From NCBI GenBank assembly GCA_946480715.1, contig CAMLKK010000028.1, positions 1 through 37,556 on the forward strand: DNA of 37,556 nucleotides, read 5' to 3'. The notes beneath the pieces were generated by a model. That model saw nothing but the letters and a program-made list of their open reading frames with translations, was not told the DNA's origin and searched no databases. Position numbers and translations under genes: made by a program. Positions within the stretch are counted from its first letter, which is position 1. Each line of letters opens with the position of its first letter. Shown in pieces: positions 16,818 to 24,898 of the stretch. This stretch comes from an uncultured Bacteriovorax sp. (GTDB lineage: Bacteria > Bdellovibrionota > Bacteriovoracia > Bacteriovoracales > Bacteriovoracaceae).

Positions 16818-17633
16818 ATGAATAAAAGTAATTTTGAAAAACTCGTAGATGTAATCGCTAAACTCCGTCATCCAACAGAGGGATGTCCATGGGATTTAAA
16901 GCAAACGCACGAAACACTCTTAAAATATCTCCTGGAAGAATCTTATGAATTCATCGAAGCGGTGGAAGAAAAAGATCCTAAAAAAATGGAAGAAGAAATT
17001 GGTGATGTTCTTATGCAAGTTCTACTGCATGCTCAACTAGGCTCAGAGAAAAAACAATTCGACATTGAATCAGTCTCAGCGGTGTTGACTGACAAATTGA
17101 TTCGCCGTCACCCGCACGTTTTTGAAAAGGCACAAGACGGGATTACGGCCGATCAAGTCCTCATCAACTGGGAAAAAATTAAGGCCGAAGAAAAAGCGCG
17201 TCTGGAAGGTGAAAAAACACACCACCGAATTACAGCATCAGCGCTGAATGCTCCTCCACTTGCAGCTGCCGTTAAAATTGGTAAAAAAACCAACGATATT
17301 AAATTCGATTGGGATGATTACCACCAGGTTTCTTATAAAGTGGAAGAAGAGTGGCAGGAACTTAAAGAAGAACTCACTCCTCACAGAGAACTTAATCGCG
17401 ACCGTGTGTTTGAAGAAATGGGAGACCTCCTTTTTTCAATCGCTCAGCTAGCTCGTCATCTTGATCTCGATCCAGATGCAGCTCTCAAACATGCAAATAA
17501 AAAATTCTTACGTCGCTTTCACGCCATGGAAGATCTCATGCTCGCCAAAGGAGTTAAACTCGAAGACATGAATCAAACTGAAATGGATGTTTACTGGAAT
17601 CAGGCCAAAGTGAATGAAAAAACTAAAAAGTAA
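16818..17633 (+). CDS. mazG: Nucleoside triphosphate pyrophosphohydrolase
   Basis: MazG hydrolyses NTPs and dNTPs to monophosphates and pyrophosphate, for pool sanitation and stress control. The 271-aa protein has two MazG domains. The first has CPWDLKQTHETLLKYLLEESYEF with the EEx2E and ExxD metal ligands (EEIGDVL). The second, from about residue 165, has KVEEEWQELKEEL and EEMGDLLFS. The start is the ATG at 16818, preceded by CAGGTG. An upstream TTG at 16782 would add twelve residues unlike the family. Its end overlaps coaE by 20 bp. Confidence 0.93.
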   Translation: MNKSNFEKLVDVIAKLRHPTEGCPWDLKQTHETLLKYLLEESYEFIEAVEEKDPKKMEEEIGDVLMQVLLHAQLGSEKKQFDIESVSAVLTDKLIRRHPHVFEKAQDGITADQVLINWEKIKAEEKARLEGEKTHHRITASALNAPPLAAAVKIGKKTNDIKFDWDDYHQVSYKVEEEWQELKEELTPHRELNRDRVFEEMGDLLFSIAQLARHLDLDPDAALKHANKKFLRRFHAMEDLMLAKGVKLEDMNQTEMDVYWNQAKVNEKTKK

Positions 17634-18252
17634 GTGGATAACCAAAGAGCAATCTGAAAGGCTCTATGAAATTCCCGTTCCCATTATTGGTCTGACGGGT
17701 GGAATTGCCACAGGTAAAAGTACCGTCGCACAGCTGTTCCGCAAAAATGGTTTTGTTATCATCGATGCTGATCAGCTCGTTAAAAATGTTTATGCAACCA
17801 CGGAAGCACTGCAATTTGTTTCGACAAATTTCAATTCGGCCATAGTCGATGGAAAGATTGATTTCAAAAAATTACGTCAATTAGTTTTTGGTTCGCCATC
17901 GAACCAACAGATCGTAGAAAATTTTATTTACAGCAAACTTCCAGGAGAATTCGTTAAGACTTATGAATCTCTTCCTCCTGCAGAATTTATTATTTACGAC
18001 GTCCCTCTTCTTTTTGAAAAAAAACTCGATCAAAAAATCGATTCTTCTATCTGTGTTTATTGCCCGAGAATATTGCAATTGGATCGTTTAATGAAACGTG
18101 ACCATATTGAAAAAGATCTCGCCGAATCTATTCTTGATAAACAAATGGATATTGAAGAAAAGCGCAAATTGAGTGATTTGATTATTGAAAACGTGGCGGG
18201 ATTAGAAGAACTAGAGAGAAAATTTCAACAAATTCTGGTGGAACTAGTTTAG
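17614..18252 (+). CDS. coaE: Dephospho-CoA kinase
   Basis: CoaE makes coenzyme A from dephospho-CoA in the last step of the pathway. The P-loop is GLTGGIATGKSTVAQLF near residues 26-42, followed by IIDADQLVKNVY, the typical substrate-binding region. YDVPLLFEKKLDQKID and LDRLMKRD (lid) are also family features. The length is 212 aa, with an N-terminal extension of about 20 residues before the P-loop strand. It overlaps mazG, so the pair is one transcript. Its last codons are part of the terminator stem. Confidence 0.93.
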   Translation: MKKLKSKWITKEQSERLYEIPVPIIGLTGGIATGKSTVAQLFRKNGFVIIDADQLVKNVYATTEALQFVSTNFNSAIVDGKIDFKKLRQLVFGSPSNQQIVENFIYSKLPGEFVKTYESLPPAEFIIYDVPLLFEKKLDQKIDSSICVYCPRILQLDRLMKRDHIEKDLAESILDKQMDIEEKRKLSDLIIENVAGLEELERKFQQILVELV

Positions 18253-18270
18253 TCCCACCAGCGATTTTTT
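18235..18270 (+). terminator. Intrinsic terminator of mazG-coaE, overlapping the coaE stop
   Basis: Arms CTGGTGGAACTA (18235-18246) and TAGTCCCACCAG (18250-18261) pair over 12 positions with one mismatch. The loop is GTT, and CGA plus six T residues follow. The coaE stop codon TAG is the first triplet of the right arm. The minus-strand reading lacks a T tract, so it does not serve the convergent 783-residue gene. Confidence 0.85.
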
Positions 18271-18271
18271 G

Positions 18272-20623
18272 TTAAGCTTCAGATTCTTGAGAAATCATTT
18301 CGAGCGTTTCAGAACTCATTCCTGTCATACGGCACATATCATTGATACGCTTTGTTTCCGCTTTCAGATTGCCCACCAATGCTTTTAAAACATTGATCAT
18401 CTCTTCATCTTTTGCATGAGAAGTTTGAGAGATTTTTGAAGCTGAGAATTGAACATTTTCTAAATTGTTTTTAATTGATTCCATTCTGTAGCGGATACTA
18501 TCGAGATCCATGCGCTCTCTAGATTCCACCATCATATCAACTTTAGTGACTGTGATATCCAATTGAGTAACAACTTCATTGAAACTTTGAAGAACTTTTT
18601 CGAATCCCTTCATTTCAATTTTAATTTTTCCAAGGAATTGATCTACACGTTGAGTGTCGTCTTCATGGCTTTGGAAAATAAGTAATTGATCCAGCACTTG
18701 CACGATACGTGATTTAAATTCCTCAACATTTGTTTTGAGATCTTTAAAGTCGCCTTTTAATGTCGTAATCGTTTTTAGAGACTTGATATAATCATCAACA
18801 TTTTTCTCAGCTCTTTCCGCTGCGTTTAAGATTTTGCTCTGATCTTTAAATAACTCACGAGATGAATTCATCGCATATCTAAACTGCTCTTCTAAATTAT
18901 CACGGGCCTCAAGCATTGAAGTAACACTCGTTTTGAATGTGCGATACTTCTCCATTGATCCACGTTGATTTTCGTATGAAGTGACTAGTGACTTTCTGAT
19001 GTCTGCAGAAGTATTTCTTAGATCATGTGCTTGAGATTCAAGACGTTCAATTTCACGATTAAGTTCGTCGCGAATAAGTTCTGTCTTTTCGATGTATTGA
19101 TTAATCATCGAATAAAGATCGGCCGCTCCTGCTTTTTCAGCTTGAGTACGTAATTGAACTTTCATTTCAGTTGAAAGCTTCTCTTCGTTTTGCAGTTCAA
19201 GCATCGTTAAGATCGGAGTAGTAATGGCCACTTTATGCGCCATAAGAGCTTGTTCAGTTTCTTTCATTGGATAGAAGATTACTAAAATTCTCTTTTGTCC
19301 TGAATAATCAACAGGAGACACATACATTTCAAATGGCGTTGGTTGCGCCATTGTGTTCGACTTCACCTGAATTTTATAATTGCCAGGAGCACTCATGCGA
19401 AGAGCACTTAAAACAGCACTATTGTCTTCTAAATTTGTAAAACGCTGAAGGAAATCCCAAGTTAGTGAATCATCTTCTTCTTTGAAATTTTCCAACTGCC
19501 ATTGTTCATAGAAGTGTGAATTTCCCCAAACAACGTTTAAGTTTGAGTCGAGAAGAATGGAAGCAAATGGAACAGCTTCCTGGAAGATAGAACCAAAGGC
19601 CATGCGCTTGTGAGCATAATCACGGTACTTGTTAAAATCAGCTGTGAACTCTGGTGAATGCACAGTTGTCATTTTGGCTTCGACCGGAAGAAGACCATCT
19701 TTGATCGAATCCAAAATCATCTTTTCTGTTTTTTGTGAACCTTTCTTCGATGAATAATTGTAAAGAACAAATCCTAAAACGCTCGCTCCAATCAAACCTG
19801 TAAAAACAAAGATGATTGAATAAAGGATAGTTTGAGAACTCTTCTCAAATTGGATTTTTTTGAATGCGATTTCCGGCTCAACTTGTTTGAACCACGCTGC
19901 GTACTGAGTATTAAAATCTTTGAATGTGCGATTGAAAGTTTTGTGGTCTTCAATGTATCCATTGAGCTTAGAAGCCTCCTCTTTCAAAACGGCAATGCGG
20001 TTTACAATGGCGACTTTGATTTCTGAAGGAAGACCTGACGACTCAGTGAAATTTGTCATTGCTTCAAGATCGTTATTTACTGATTGAACTAAATTTTGTG
20101 TACGTTCAAAATTGTAAAGACCACCAACCATTAATCTGCTCGGTGAAATTCTATTTCTCAAATTGATCGACATCTTAGTAAGTGTTGGCCACTTCTTTTC
20201 TGTTACGAATGCTTCGAATTGAGAAACTCTTCCACTTAAATTGTTGAGAAGTGCTGATAACTCTGGATTCGATTGAAAGTTAATTAACGATTTTTCTACA
20301 GCGCGAATGTTTTCATCAAACTGGGGAACAGCTTCTGTAGATTTGATGGCCTTCAAATCACGAATGTCTGTTTGAAGACGTTGAAAGATCTTCATCGCAT
20401 CTTTAATACGATCGCCATCAACAAACTTTTTAAGTTCATCGATATCATTGCGATCTTTAACTGCTTTTACTTTGCTTGTTCCATCATAAAGATTGCTGAC
20501 GTAATCAATATTGAGAAGACCTGTGTCCCAATAATACTTCACTCCATAAGCGAATAGAGCAATGATGCTCATTAATACAAATGCATAATAGAAATGCACA
20601 ACTCTTCCTAGAGTGAAACGCAT
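18272..20623 (-). CDS. Unrecognised membrane protein: periplasmic helical domain, PAS-like domain, coiled coil
   Basis: The product has 783 aa. TM1 is at about residues 8-28, then a mostly helical periplasmic region of some 235 residues, then TM2 near residues 265-290. Around residues 340-455 a PAS-like segment is seen (PFASILLDSNLNVVWGNSHF). From about 480 to the end it is almost all predicted coiled coil. The order resembles a methyl-accepting chemotaxis protein, but I find neither the conserved signalling tip nor a clear HAMP segment. It is the last gene of the flagellar operon, 27 bp after the 313-residue gene. A sensory or structural flagellar-pole role is inference. The gene ends 19 bp from coaE. 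Confidence 0.65.
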   Translation of the reverse strand: MRFTLGRVVHFYYAFVLMSIIALFAYGVKYYWDTGLLNIDYVSNLYDGTSKVKAVKDRNDIDELKKFVDGDRIKDAMKIFQRLQTDIRDLKAIKSTEAVPQFDENIRAVEKSLINFQSNPELSALLNNLSGRVSQFEAFVTEKKWPTLTKMSINLRNRISPSRLMVGGLYNFERTQNLVQSVNNDLEAMTNFTESSGLPSEIKVAIVNRIAVLKEEASKLNGYIEDHKTFNRTFKDFNTQYAAWFKQVEPEIAFKKIQFEKSSQTILYSIIFVFTGLIGASVLGFVLYNYSSKKGSQKTEKMILDSIKDGLLPVEAKMTTVHSPEFTADFNKYRDYAHKRMAFGSIFQEAVPFASILLDSNLNVVWGNSHFYEQWQLENFKEEDDSLTWDFLQRFTNLEDNSAVLSALRMSAPGNYKIQVKSNTMAQPTPFEMYVSPVDYSGQKRILVIFYPMKETEQALMAHKVAITTPILTMLELQNEEKLSTEMKVQLRTQAEKAGAADLYSMINQYIEKTELIRDELNREIERLESQAHDLRNTSADIRKSLVTSYENQRGSMEKYRTFKTSVTSMLEARDNLEEQFRYAMNSSRELFKDQSKILNAAERAEKNVDDYIKSLKTITTLKGDFKDLKTNVEEFKSRIVQVLDQLLIFQSHEDDTQRVDQFLGKIKIEMKGFEKVLQSFNEVVTQLDITVTKVDMMVESRERMDLDSIRYRMESIKNNLENVQFSASKISQTSHAKDEEMINVLKALVGNLKAETKRINDMCRMTGMSSETLEMISQESEA

Positions 20624-20650
20624 AGTGGCTCCTGAGACAGTAAATTTGAA

Positions 20651-21592
20651 TCAAAAATTAAAAAGTGAGAAAAAATCGATAGTGCGAAAGTGCTTAGAAA
20701 CATCCTGTTTTCTCTTGTTTTCGTCATCCAGACTGCGTGAATAGGCATCGGTCACAAGTGAGCCCTTCACTGGTAGTATGATGGATATAGGACGAAATAA
20801 AAAGGGAAAGTGTAAAATTTCTTTGTTGGCCGATTCCATACGGCTTAACTCTGGTATACCAAAATAATGTTTAAGAGAAAGATCGTGAGCGATCTCGATG
20901 ACGTTGTGGTTTCCAACTGACACCACATCCGAGAAGTGGGCACGATACTGACAGAAAATATTCGAGAACCCTACAAGATAGTGTTCACGAGGTCCGGCCT
21001 TGAAACCTACTCTGTAAATGAGAGAATCATCATGAGAGATATCGGCTTTTAAAGTTAACTTAAATAGTCCAGTTCTGGCTGTCTTTTCTAGATTGAAAGT
21101 GAGAAGAACTTTTTGTCTCATCAATTTTCTGGTCACAACGTAGATGAATTTGCGGTTTAATTCGAGCTTACCGTCTTCTAAAATTAATCCTGCAATCGAT
21201 AGCCTATTTTCATCAAAACGGATTTCAGCTGCTCCATGAAAGTTGAAAAGACTAACTACAGACAGAAGTTCTGGGATGGTTCCTAGAATGAGATCCCATT
21301 TTTTGAGATCAATTTTGTCTGTTGATTTAGAATAATGAAAATCTTTGAAACGAGTTTTATCACCGAAAAATTCAGAAACTATTGAACTTAATTTTTCATC
21401 TAAAACACGGGCAACAGAATCGAAGTGGGCCACTTGTCCTGAAGAGACAGCGTCCGCTTTTCGTTTCATTTCTGAGAGGTAAAAATAAGCGTGGCTTACC
21501 AGGGGAGATACTGAAAACTCCGAAAGCAATTGGATGTCTTCCAATGTGCTCAGACTTTTTTCAAAGTCCTCTTGGTAAGCTTTGGCGGTCAT
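20651..21592 (-). CDS. Unrecognised protein coupled to fliA
   Basis: The 313-aa product has no signal peptide or membrane span. About residues 1-100 are helical. Residues of about 100-300 look alpha/beta, with alternating hydrophobic strands such as KVLLTFNLEKTARTGLFKLTL. I recognise no domain. Its ATG overlaps the fliA stop in a TAATG junction, so it is translated with sigma-28. Possible roles are modulation of FliA or of the flagellar pole; nothing in the sequence decides between them. The 783-residue gene follows after 27 bp. Confidence 0.6.
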   Translation of the reverse strand: MTAKAYQEDFEKSLSTLEDIQLLSEFSVSPLVSHAYFYLSEMKRKADAVSSGQVAHFDSVARVLDEKLSSIVSEFFGDKTRFKDFHYSKSTDKIDLKKWDLILGTIPELLSVVSLFNFHGAAEIRFDENRLSIAGLILEDGKLELNRKFIYVVTRKLMRQKVLLTFNLEKTARTGLFKLTLKADISHDDSLIYRVGFKAGPREHYLVGFSNIFCQYRAHFSDVVSVGNHNVIEIAHDLSLKHYFGIPELSRMESANKEILHFPFLFRPISIILPVKGSLVTDAYSRSLDDENKRKQDVSKHFRTIDFFSLFNF

Positions 21593-22377
21593 TAGCTAGC
21601 TAGGTCCTCTGAAGATTCAAACAACGTTCTTAGTTTTGCTTTAAGTTTTAAAATCGCTTGAGTATGCAATTGTGATACACGCGACTCTGTTACATCCAGA
21701 ACTTGTCCGATTTCTTTTAAATTTAAATCTTCATAGTAATAAAGAGAAAGTACGAGTCTTTGCTTTTCCGGCAAAGTCATAATCCCCTCTTTAATCTTTT
21801 CACGAGAGTCTTTTTGAGAAACAGTCGTGTATGGATTAAGCGCCTTATGATCTTCCATTACCTCAGAGATAAGTTTTTTATCTCCTTTGTTGAAGCTTGC
21901 TGAATCATCAATGTTAAGAAGTGAGATTGATTTAGCTTTATTCAATAGATCATGGAATTCTTCCTGGTTCATACCAAGCTCTGAACACATTTCTTCGTCA
22001 GTAGCTGGACGGCCAAGATTAGCTTCTAGTTTGCTGTATGCGCGTTCAACAGTTTTTGCTTTTTCACGAATTGAACGAGGAACCCAGTCTTGAGCACGAA
22101 GTTCATCAAGGATCGCTCCTCTAATTCTGAATTCAGCATAAGTTTTAAATTTGTTGTCACGGTTTGGATCGAACTTTTCAATTGCGTCCATCAAACCAAT
22201 TACACCGCAAGAGATAAGATCATCCAGTTCGATGTTTGAAGGTAAGCGAGAAGCTATCTTCTGCGCGATATACTTAACCAATGGTGCGTATTCGATGATA
22301 ATTTCATCTTTCACCTTTGGTTCAACGGTAGAGCGGTAATCTTTTAAGTTTTTTAATTTTTTTGATAGAGTCGACAT
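21592..22377 (-). CDS. fliA: RNA polymerase sigma factor for flagellar genes (sigma-28)
   Basis: The 261-aa protein is a FliA/WhiG-type sigma factor. Region 2 has EYAPLVKYIAQKIASRLPSN and DDLISCGVIGLMDAIEKFDP, then FKTYAEFRIRGAILDELRAQ at about residues 75-95. Region 3 follows (VPRSIREKA through GRPATDEEMCSELGM). Region 4 has LPEKQRLVLSLYYYEDLNLKEIG and the helix-turn-helix VTESRVSQLHTQAILKLK near the end. It directs late flagellar and chemotaxis promoters. No flgM anti-sigma gene is present. It sits 17 bp behind flhG. Confidence 0.93.
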   Translation of the reverse strand: MSTLSKKLKNLKDYRSTVEPKVKDEIIIEYAPLVKYIAQKIASRLPSNIELDDLISCGVIGLMDAIEKFDPNRDNKFKTYAEFRIRGAILDELRAQDWVPRSIREKAKTVERAYSKLEANLGRPATDEEMCSELGMNQEEFHDLLNKAKSISLLNIDDSASFNKGDKKLISEVMEDHKALNPYTTVSQKDSREKIKEGIMTLPEKQRLVLSLYYYEDLNLKEIGQVLDVTESRVSQLHTQAILKLKAKLRTLFESSEDLAS

Positions 22378-22394
22378 CCGAGTCCCCCGTTAGC

Positions 22395-23282
22395 TTAAAC
22401 TGTTAAACGAACTTCTTGTTCGGAGCGTGTTGAGTACCTTTTCAACGCCATTTGGCCATGGTCCAAGGCAACGCCCTCTGCCTCTTCGGTGAATCGCTTA
22501 ACAATGTTCAGAAAATTCTTATGGAGGGAATTATTTTCCTGCTCGAGGAAAACCGTATCGAAATGATCTACAGGAGACTCTACTTTCTCTACGCCACCAA
22601 GAATGTGAAGACGACACTTTAGGAATGTTTCGACTGTTTCACTGAGAGTTTTAATCATTCTTTGATATTGAGGCTCTGATGAAACTTTATTGATTAAAAG
22701 ATGGTTATCGTTTACGCCGAACTCTTTATTCAAAATTTTGATGAGTGAATATGAGTCAGTTACAGATGATTTATCTGGCGTCACTACAACAAAGCGATAA
22801 TCGCTATAAGCGTTTAAAGTAAGAGTCTCTTTCGTGATTCCCGCTGGGCAATCAAGAATGATGTAGTCGTAATCTTTTTCATGATTCACTAGAATGTCGA
22901 TGATTACGCGATCAACTTCTAATGTCTTTTTAAAGAGGTCTATGCTTCCGTTACAGCCTGCCAACAAGTGAAGATTGCCATCTTTATGGAGACAATCATC
23001 GAACTCACGTTGAGCTGAAACGAGTTCATAAAAATAACTTGTAATTGGAAGTCCAAGTTTTACTACTGTGTTGGAAAGATTTGTATCACAATCGAGAAGA
23101 AGAACTTTGTAACCTGCTTGAGCGAGAACTTTCGCCATCTTTACGGCAACTGAAGTTTTTCCAACTCCACCTTTGCCTGCGGTCACAGAAATAGTCTTTG
23201 CTTTGTTTGATGTTTTTTTAGACGAGTACTTGTTTTGCGAAACTAGCCAATCACTTGGATTGGACTTTTTTAAACTAGGCAT
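22395..23282 (-). CDS. flhG: MinD-like flagellar number ATPase FlhG/FleN
   Basis: FlhG (FleN, YlxH) limits the number of polar flagella. The 295-aa protein has the deviant Walker A GKGGVGKTS near residues 37-45, the LLLDCDTN motif, and DCPAGITKE as the switch II aspartate region. The C-terminus is amphipathic and basic (VALDHGQMALKRYSTR), perhaps a membrane-targeting helix. The N-terminal extension (about 30 residues, MPSLKKSNPSDWL onward) lacks an evident DQAxxLR motif, which in many FlhG proteins stimulates FlhF GTPase. Upstream is flhF with a 77-bp gap; GGAAG lies just before the ATG. Confidence 0.9.
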   Translation of the reverse strand: MPSLKKSNPSDWLVSQNKYSSKKTSNKAKTISVTAGKGGVGKTSVAVKMAKVLAQAGYKVLLLDCDTNLSNTVVKLGLPITSYFYELVSAQREFDDCLHKDGNLHLLAGCNGSIDLFKKTLEVDRVIIDILVNHEKDYDYIILDCPAGITKETLTLNAYSDYRFVVVTPDKSSVTDSYSLIKILNKEFGVNDNHLLINKVSSEPQYQRMIKTLSETVETFLKCRLHILGGVEKVESPVDHFDTVFLEQENNSLHKNFLNIVKRFTEEAEGVALDHGQMALKRYSTRSEQEVRLTV

Positions 23283-23359
23283 GGACTTCCTGTCTCCCCT
23301 ATCGTTTATAACTCTTGGTTCGCCTCATGCTCCCCAAGTTTCTTGAATGTAAAAACCGC

Positions 23360-24895
23360 TTACGTTAACTTAAAAATACCGGCCAATAATCTCTCAGCAC
23401 TCGCTGGCTCAAGATCACCTGGAACCACTTCTCCCGTTCCAAAAAACTTGTAAGGAAGATCCTTAATGTCTTGAGTGATGTTGAAAAGTGAACCAAAATT
23501 CAAACAAGCATCAACGTGTGAGACAACGACACCATCAGAAAGTCTTCTGTATGTGCCCAGGATTTTTCTATTGTATAACTCAGTATGAATCGCTGAAAGA
23601 GTGATCAATACTTCCACTTTCGAAAATGCTCTACGAAGTCCATCAATGAATTTTTTTGTTTCATTTGCTTCAGTTTCACTGCACTTATAATCAATGAAAA
23701 CAGACTTACCATTTTCCATTGCTTTTCTACATTCTGCTACGATCTCTGCAATTGATTGAGTTTTAACTACAGTCATTCCAAAAATCTTTTCTGCGAAAGG
23801 AGTCTTAGTTTCTTTTGCCGGATTAATTGTTGTGAATGAATTTTTGATGATAACTGATTCTTGTTTTAGCATTCCAATCTTTTGAACCATTGAAGTCTGG
23901 CCGCAAGAAGATTCTGATAAAAACACAGTTATCACTGGAGATTTTTTATTTTCAGCAGCTGAGAACATCGGCATCGCAACCGAAACAGTATTCATCATTT
24001 CACGAAGAGCAAATTCGAAAACAACGTCTGCATTTTCAACATCTGTATCCGTTAATTCAAACAATCCTTTTTTGATCAAAGTTTGAATGTATGTTTCATT
24101 GATATCTAAACTTCTTAGAGTTGTTCTCAATTGGTAAATACCAATTGGTTCTTTTTTATGAACGCGTTCAAAATTACGCGAAAGTTCAAAAAGTTTTTTC
24201 TCTAGTTCTTCGATTTTATTTTTTTGTTTTTCAAAATCAACATTCGTACGCTCGTAGCTTGGAGCTTGAGCTGCAACTGGAGCTGCTGCCGGAGCTGAAT
24301 ACTGTTGAGCTGGAGCCTGTTGTCTTGGAGCTGGTGTTTGTGCTGCTGGAGCCGGCTGCTGAGCTCTTCTCGGTTGAGCTGGCATTGGTCTAGCTGATTC
24401 CATTTCATCATCAAAATTGAATTCGCGGTTGTTGTTTGATGAAGAGTGACGATCTTCTCTTTCACCTAAAGAAAGAAAATCATCTAATCCTTCTTTCAAA
24501 GTTGAAGCGATTCCTTTTGTTGTTGAAACAGTACGATTAAGACCGGCATTACCGTAGCCAGATTGTTTTTGCATAGAGGCTGAACCTTGTTGTTTTGATG
24601 ATGTCTGAGCGGCCTTAGATTGATCGTGTTGATCGATCATATTCGCAATATAGCTTGCGCTGCCATTGTAAAATTCTTCTTTTTGATTTTCGTTTAGTAC
24701 TGTATCGACTTGAGCTTTACGAACGTAATTTTTCTCTGAGATTGCAGCTGTAATTTCAATTTTCTTTTTCTTGAAAGCACCTTTCAGACCTTTATTTGTA
24801 ATGGTCTTAAGAATGACGGCATCTGGACCTAACTCGCGTTTAATGTCCTTTAGTGCTTCTTCAATTGTGTCTGCTTCAAATTTTCTAACGTACAT
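23360..24895 (-). CDS. flhF: FlhF-like protein with degenerate GTPase motifs
   Basis: The 511-aa product keeps the FlhF plan. The B domain opens with MYVRKFEADTIEEALKDIKRE and holds GPDAVILKT. A low-complexity Pro/Ala/Gln linker runs at about residues 165-220. An N-type helical domain lies near 240-310 and the G-type domain at about 315-511. In the G domain the P-loop position reads SESSCGQT (residues 327-334) instead of GxxxxGKT, with Gln333 for the essential Lys. The DTAGR motif is replaced by DYKCS (from Asp402), and TKxD by SHVD (459-462). The C-terminal FGTGEVVPGDLEPA is kept. It probably cannot bind or hydrolyse GTP normally. It lies 3 bp behind flhA and is probably a polar landmark for flagellar placement. 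Confidence 0.88.
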   Translation of the reverse strand: MYVRKFEADTIEEALKDIKRELGPDAVILKTITNKGLKGAFKKKKIEITAAISEKNYVRKAQVDTVLNENQKEEFYNGSASYIANMIDQHDQSKAAQTSSKQQGSASMQKQSGYGNAGLNRTVSTTKGIASTLKEGLDDFLSLGEREDRHSSSNNNREFNFDDEMESARPMPAQPRRAQQPAPAAQTPAPRQQAPAQQYSAPAAAPVAAQAPSYERTNVDFEKQKNKIEELEKKLFELSRNFERVHKKEPIGIYQLRTTLRSLDINETYIQTLIKKGLFELTDTDVENADVVFEFALREMMNTVSVAMPMFSAAENKKSPVITVFLSESSCGQTSMVQKIGMLKQESVIIKNSFTTINPAKETKTPFAEKIFGMTVVKTQSIAEIVAECRKAMENGKSVFIDYKCSETEANETKKFIDGLRRAFSKVEVLITLSAIHTELYNRKILGTYRRLSDGVVVSHVDACLNFGSLFNITQDIKDLPYKFFGTGEVVPGDLEPASAERLLAGIFKLT

Positions 24896-24898
24896 TTA

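Noticed and set aside
23894..23902. FlhF Gln333 as a simple sequencing error for Lys
   Set aside because: One base could explain it, but the G2, G3 and G4 motifs are lost as well, so a single error does not account for the pattern.
24121..24465. Antisense and alternate-frame open frames over the flhF linker
   Set aside because: They come from the low-complexity Pro/Ala/Gln codons, which stay open in several frames.
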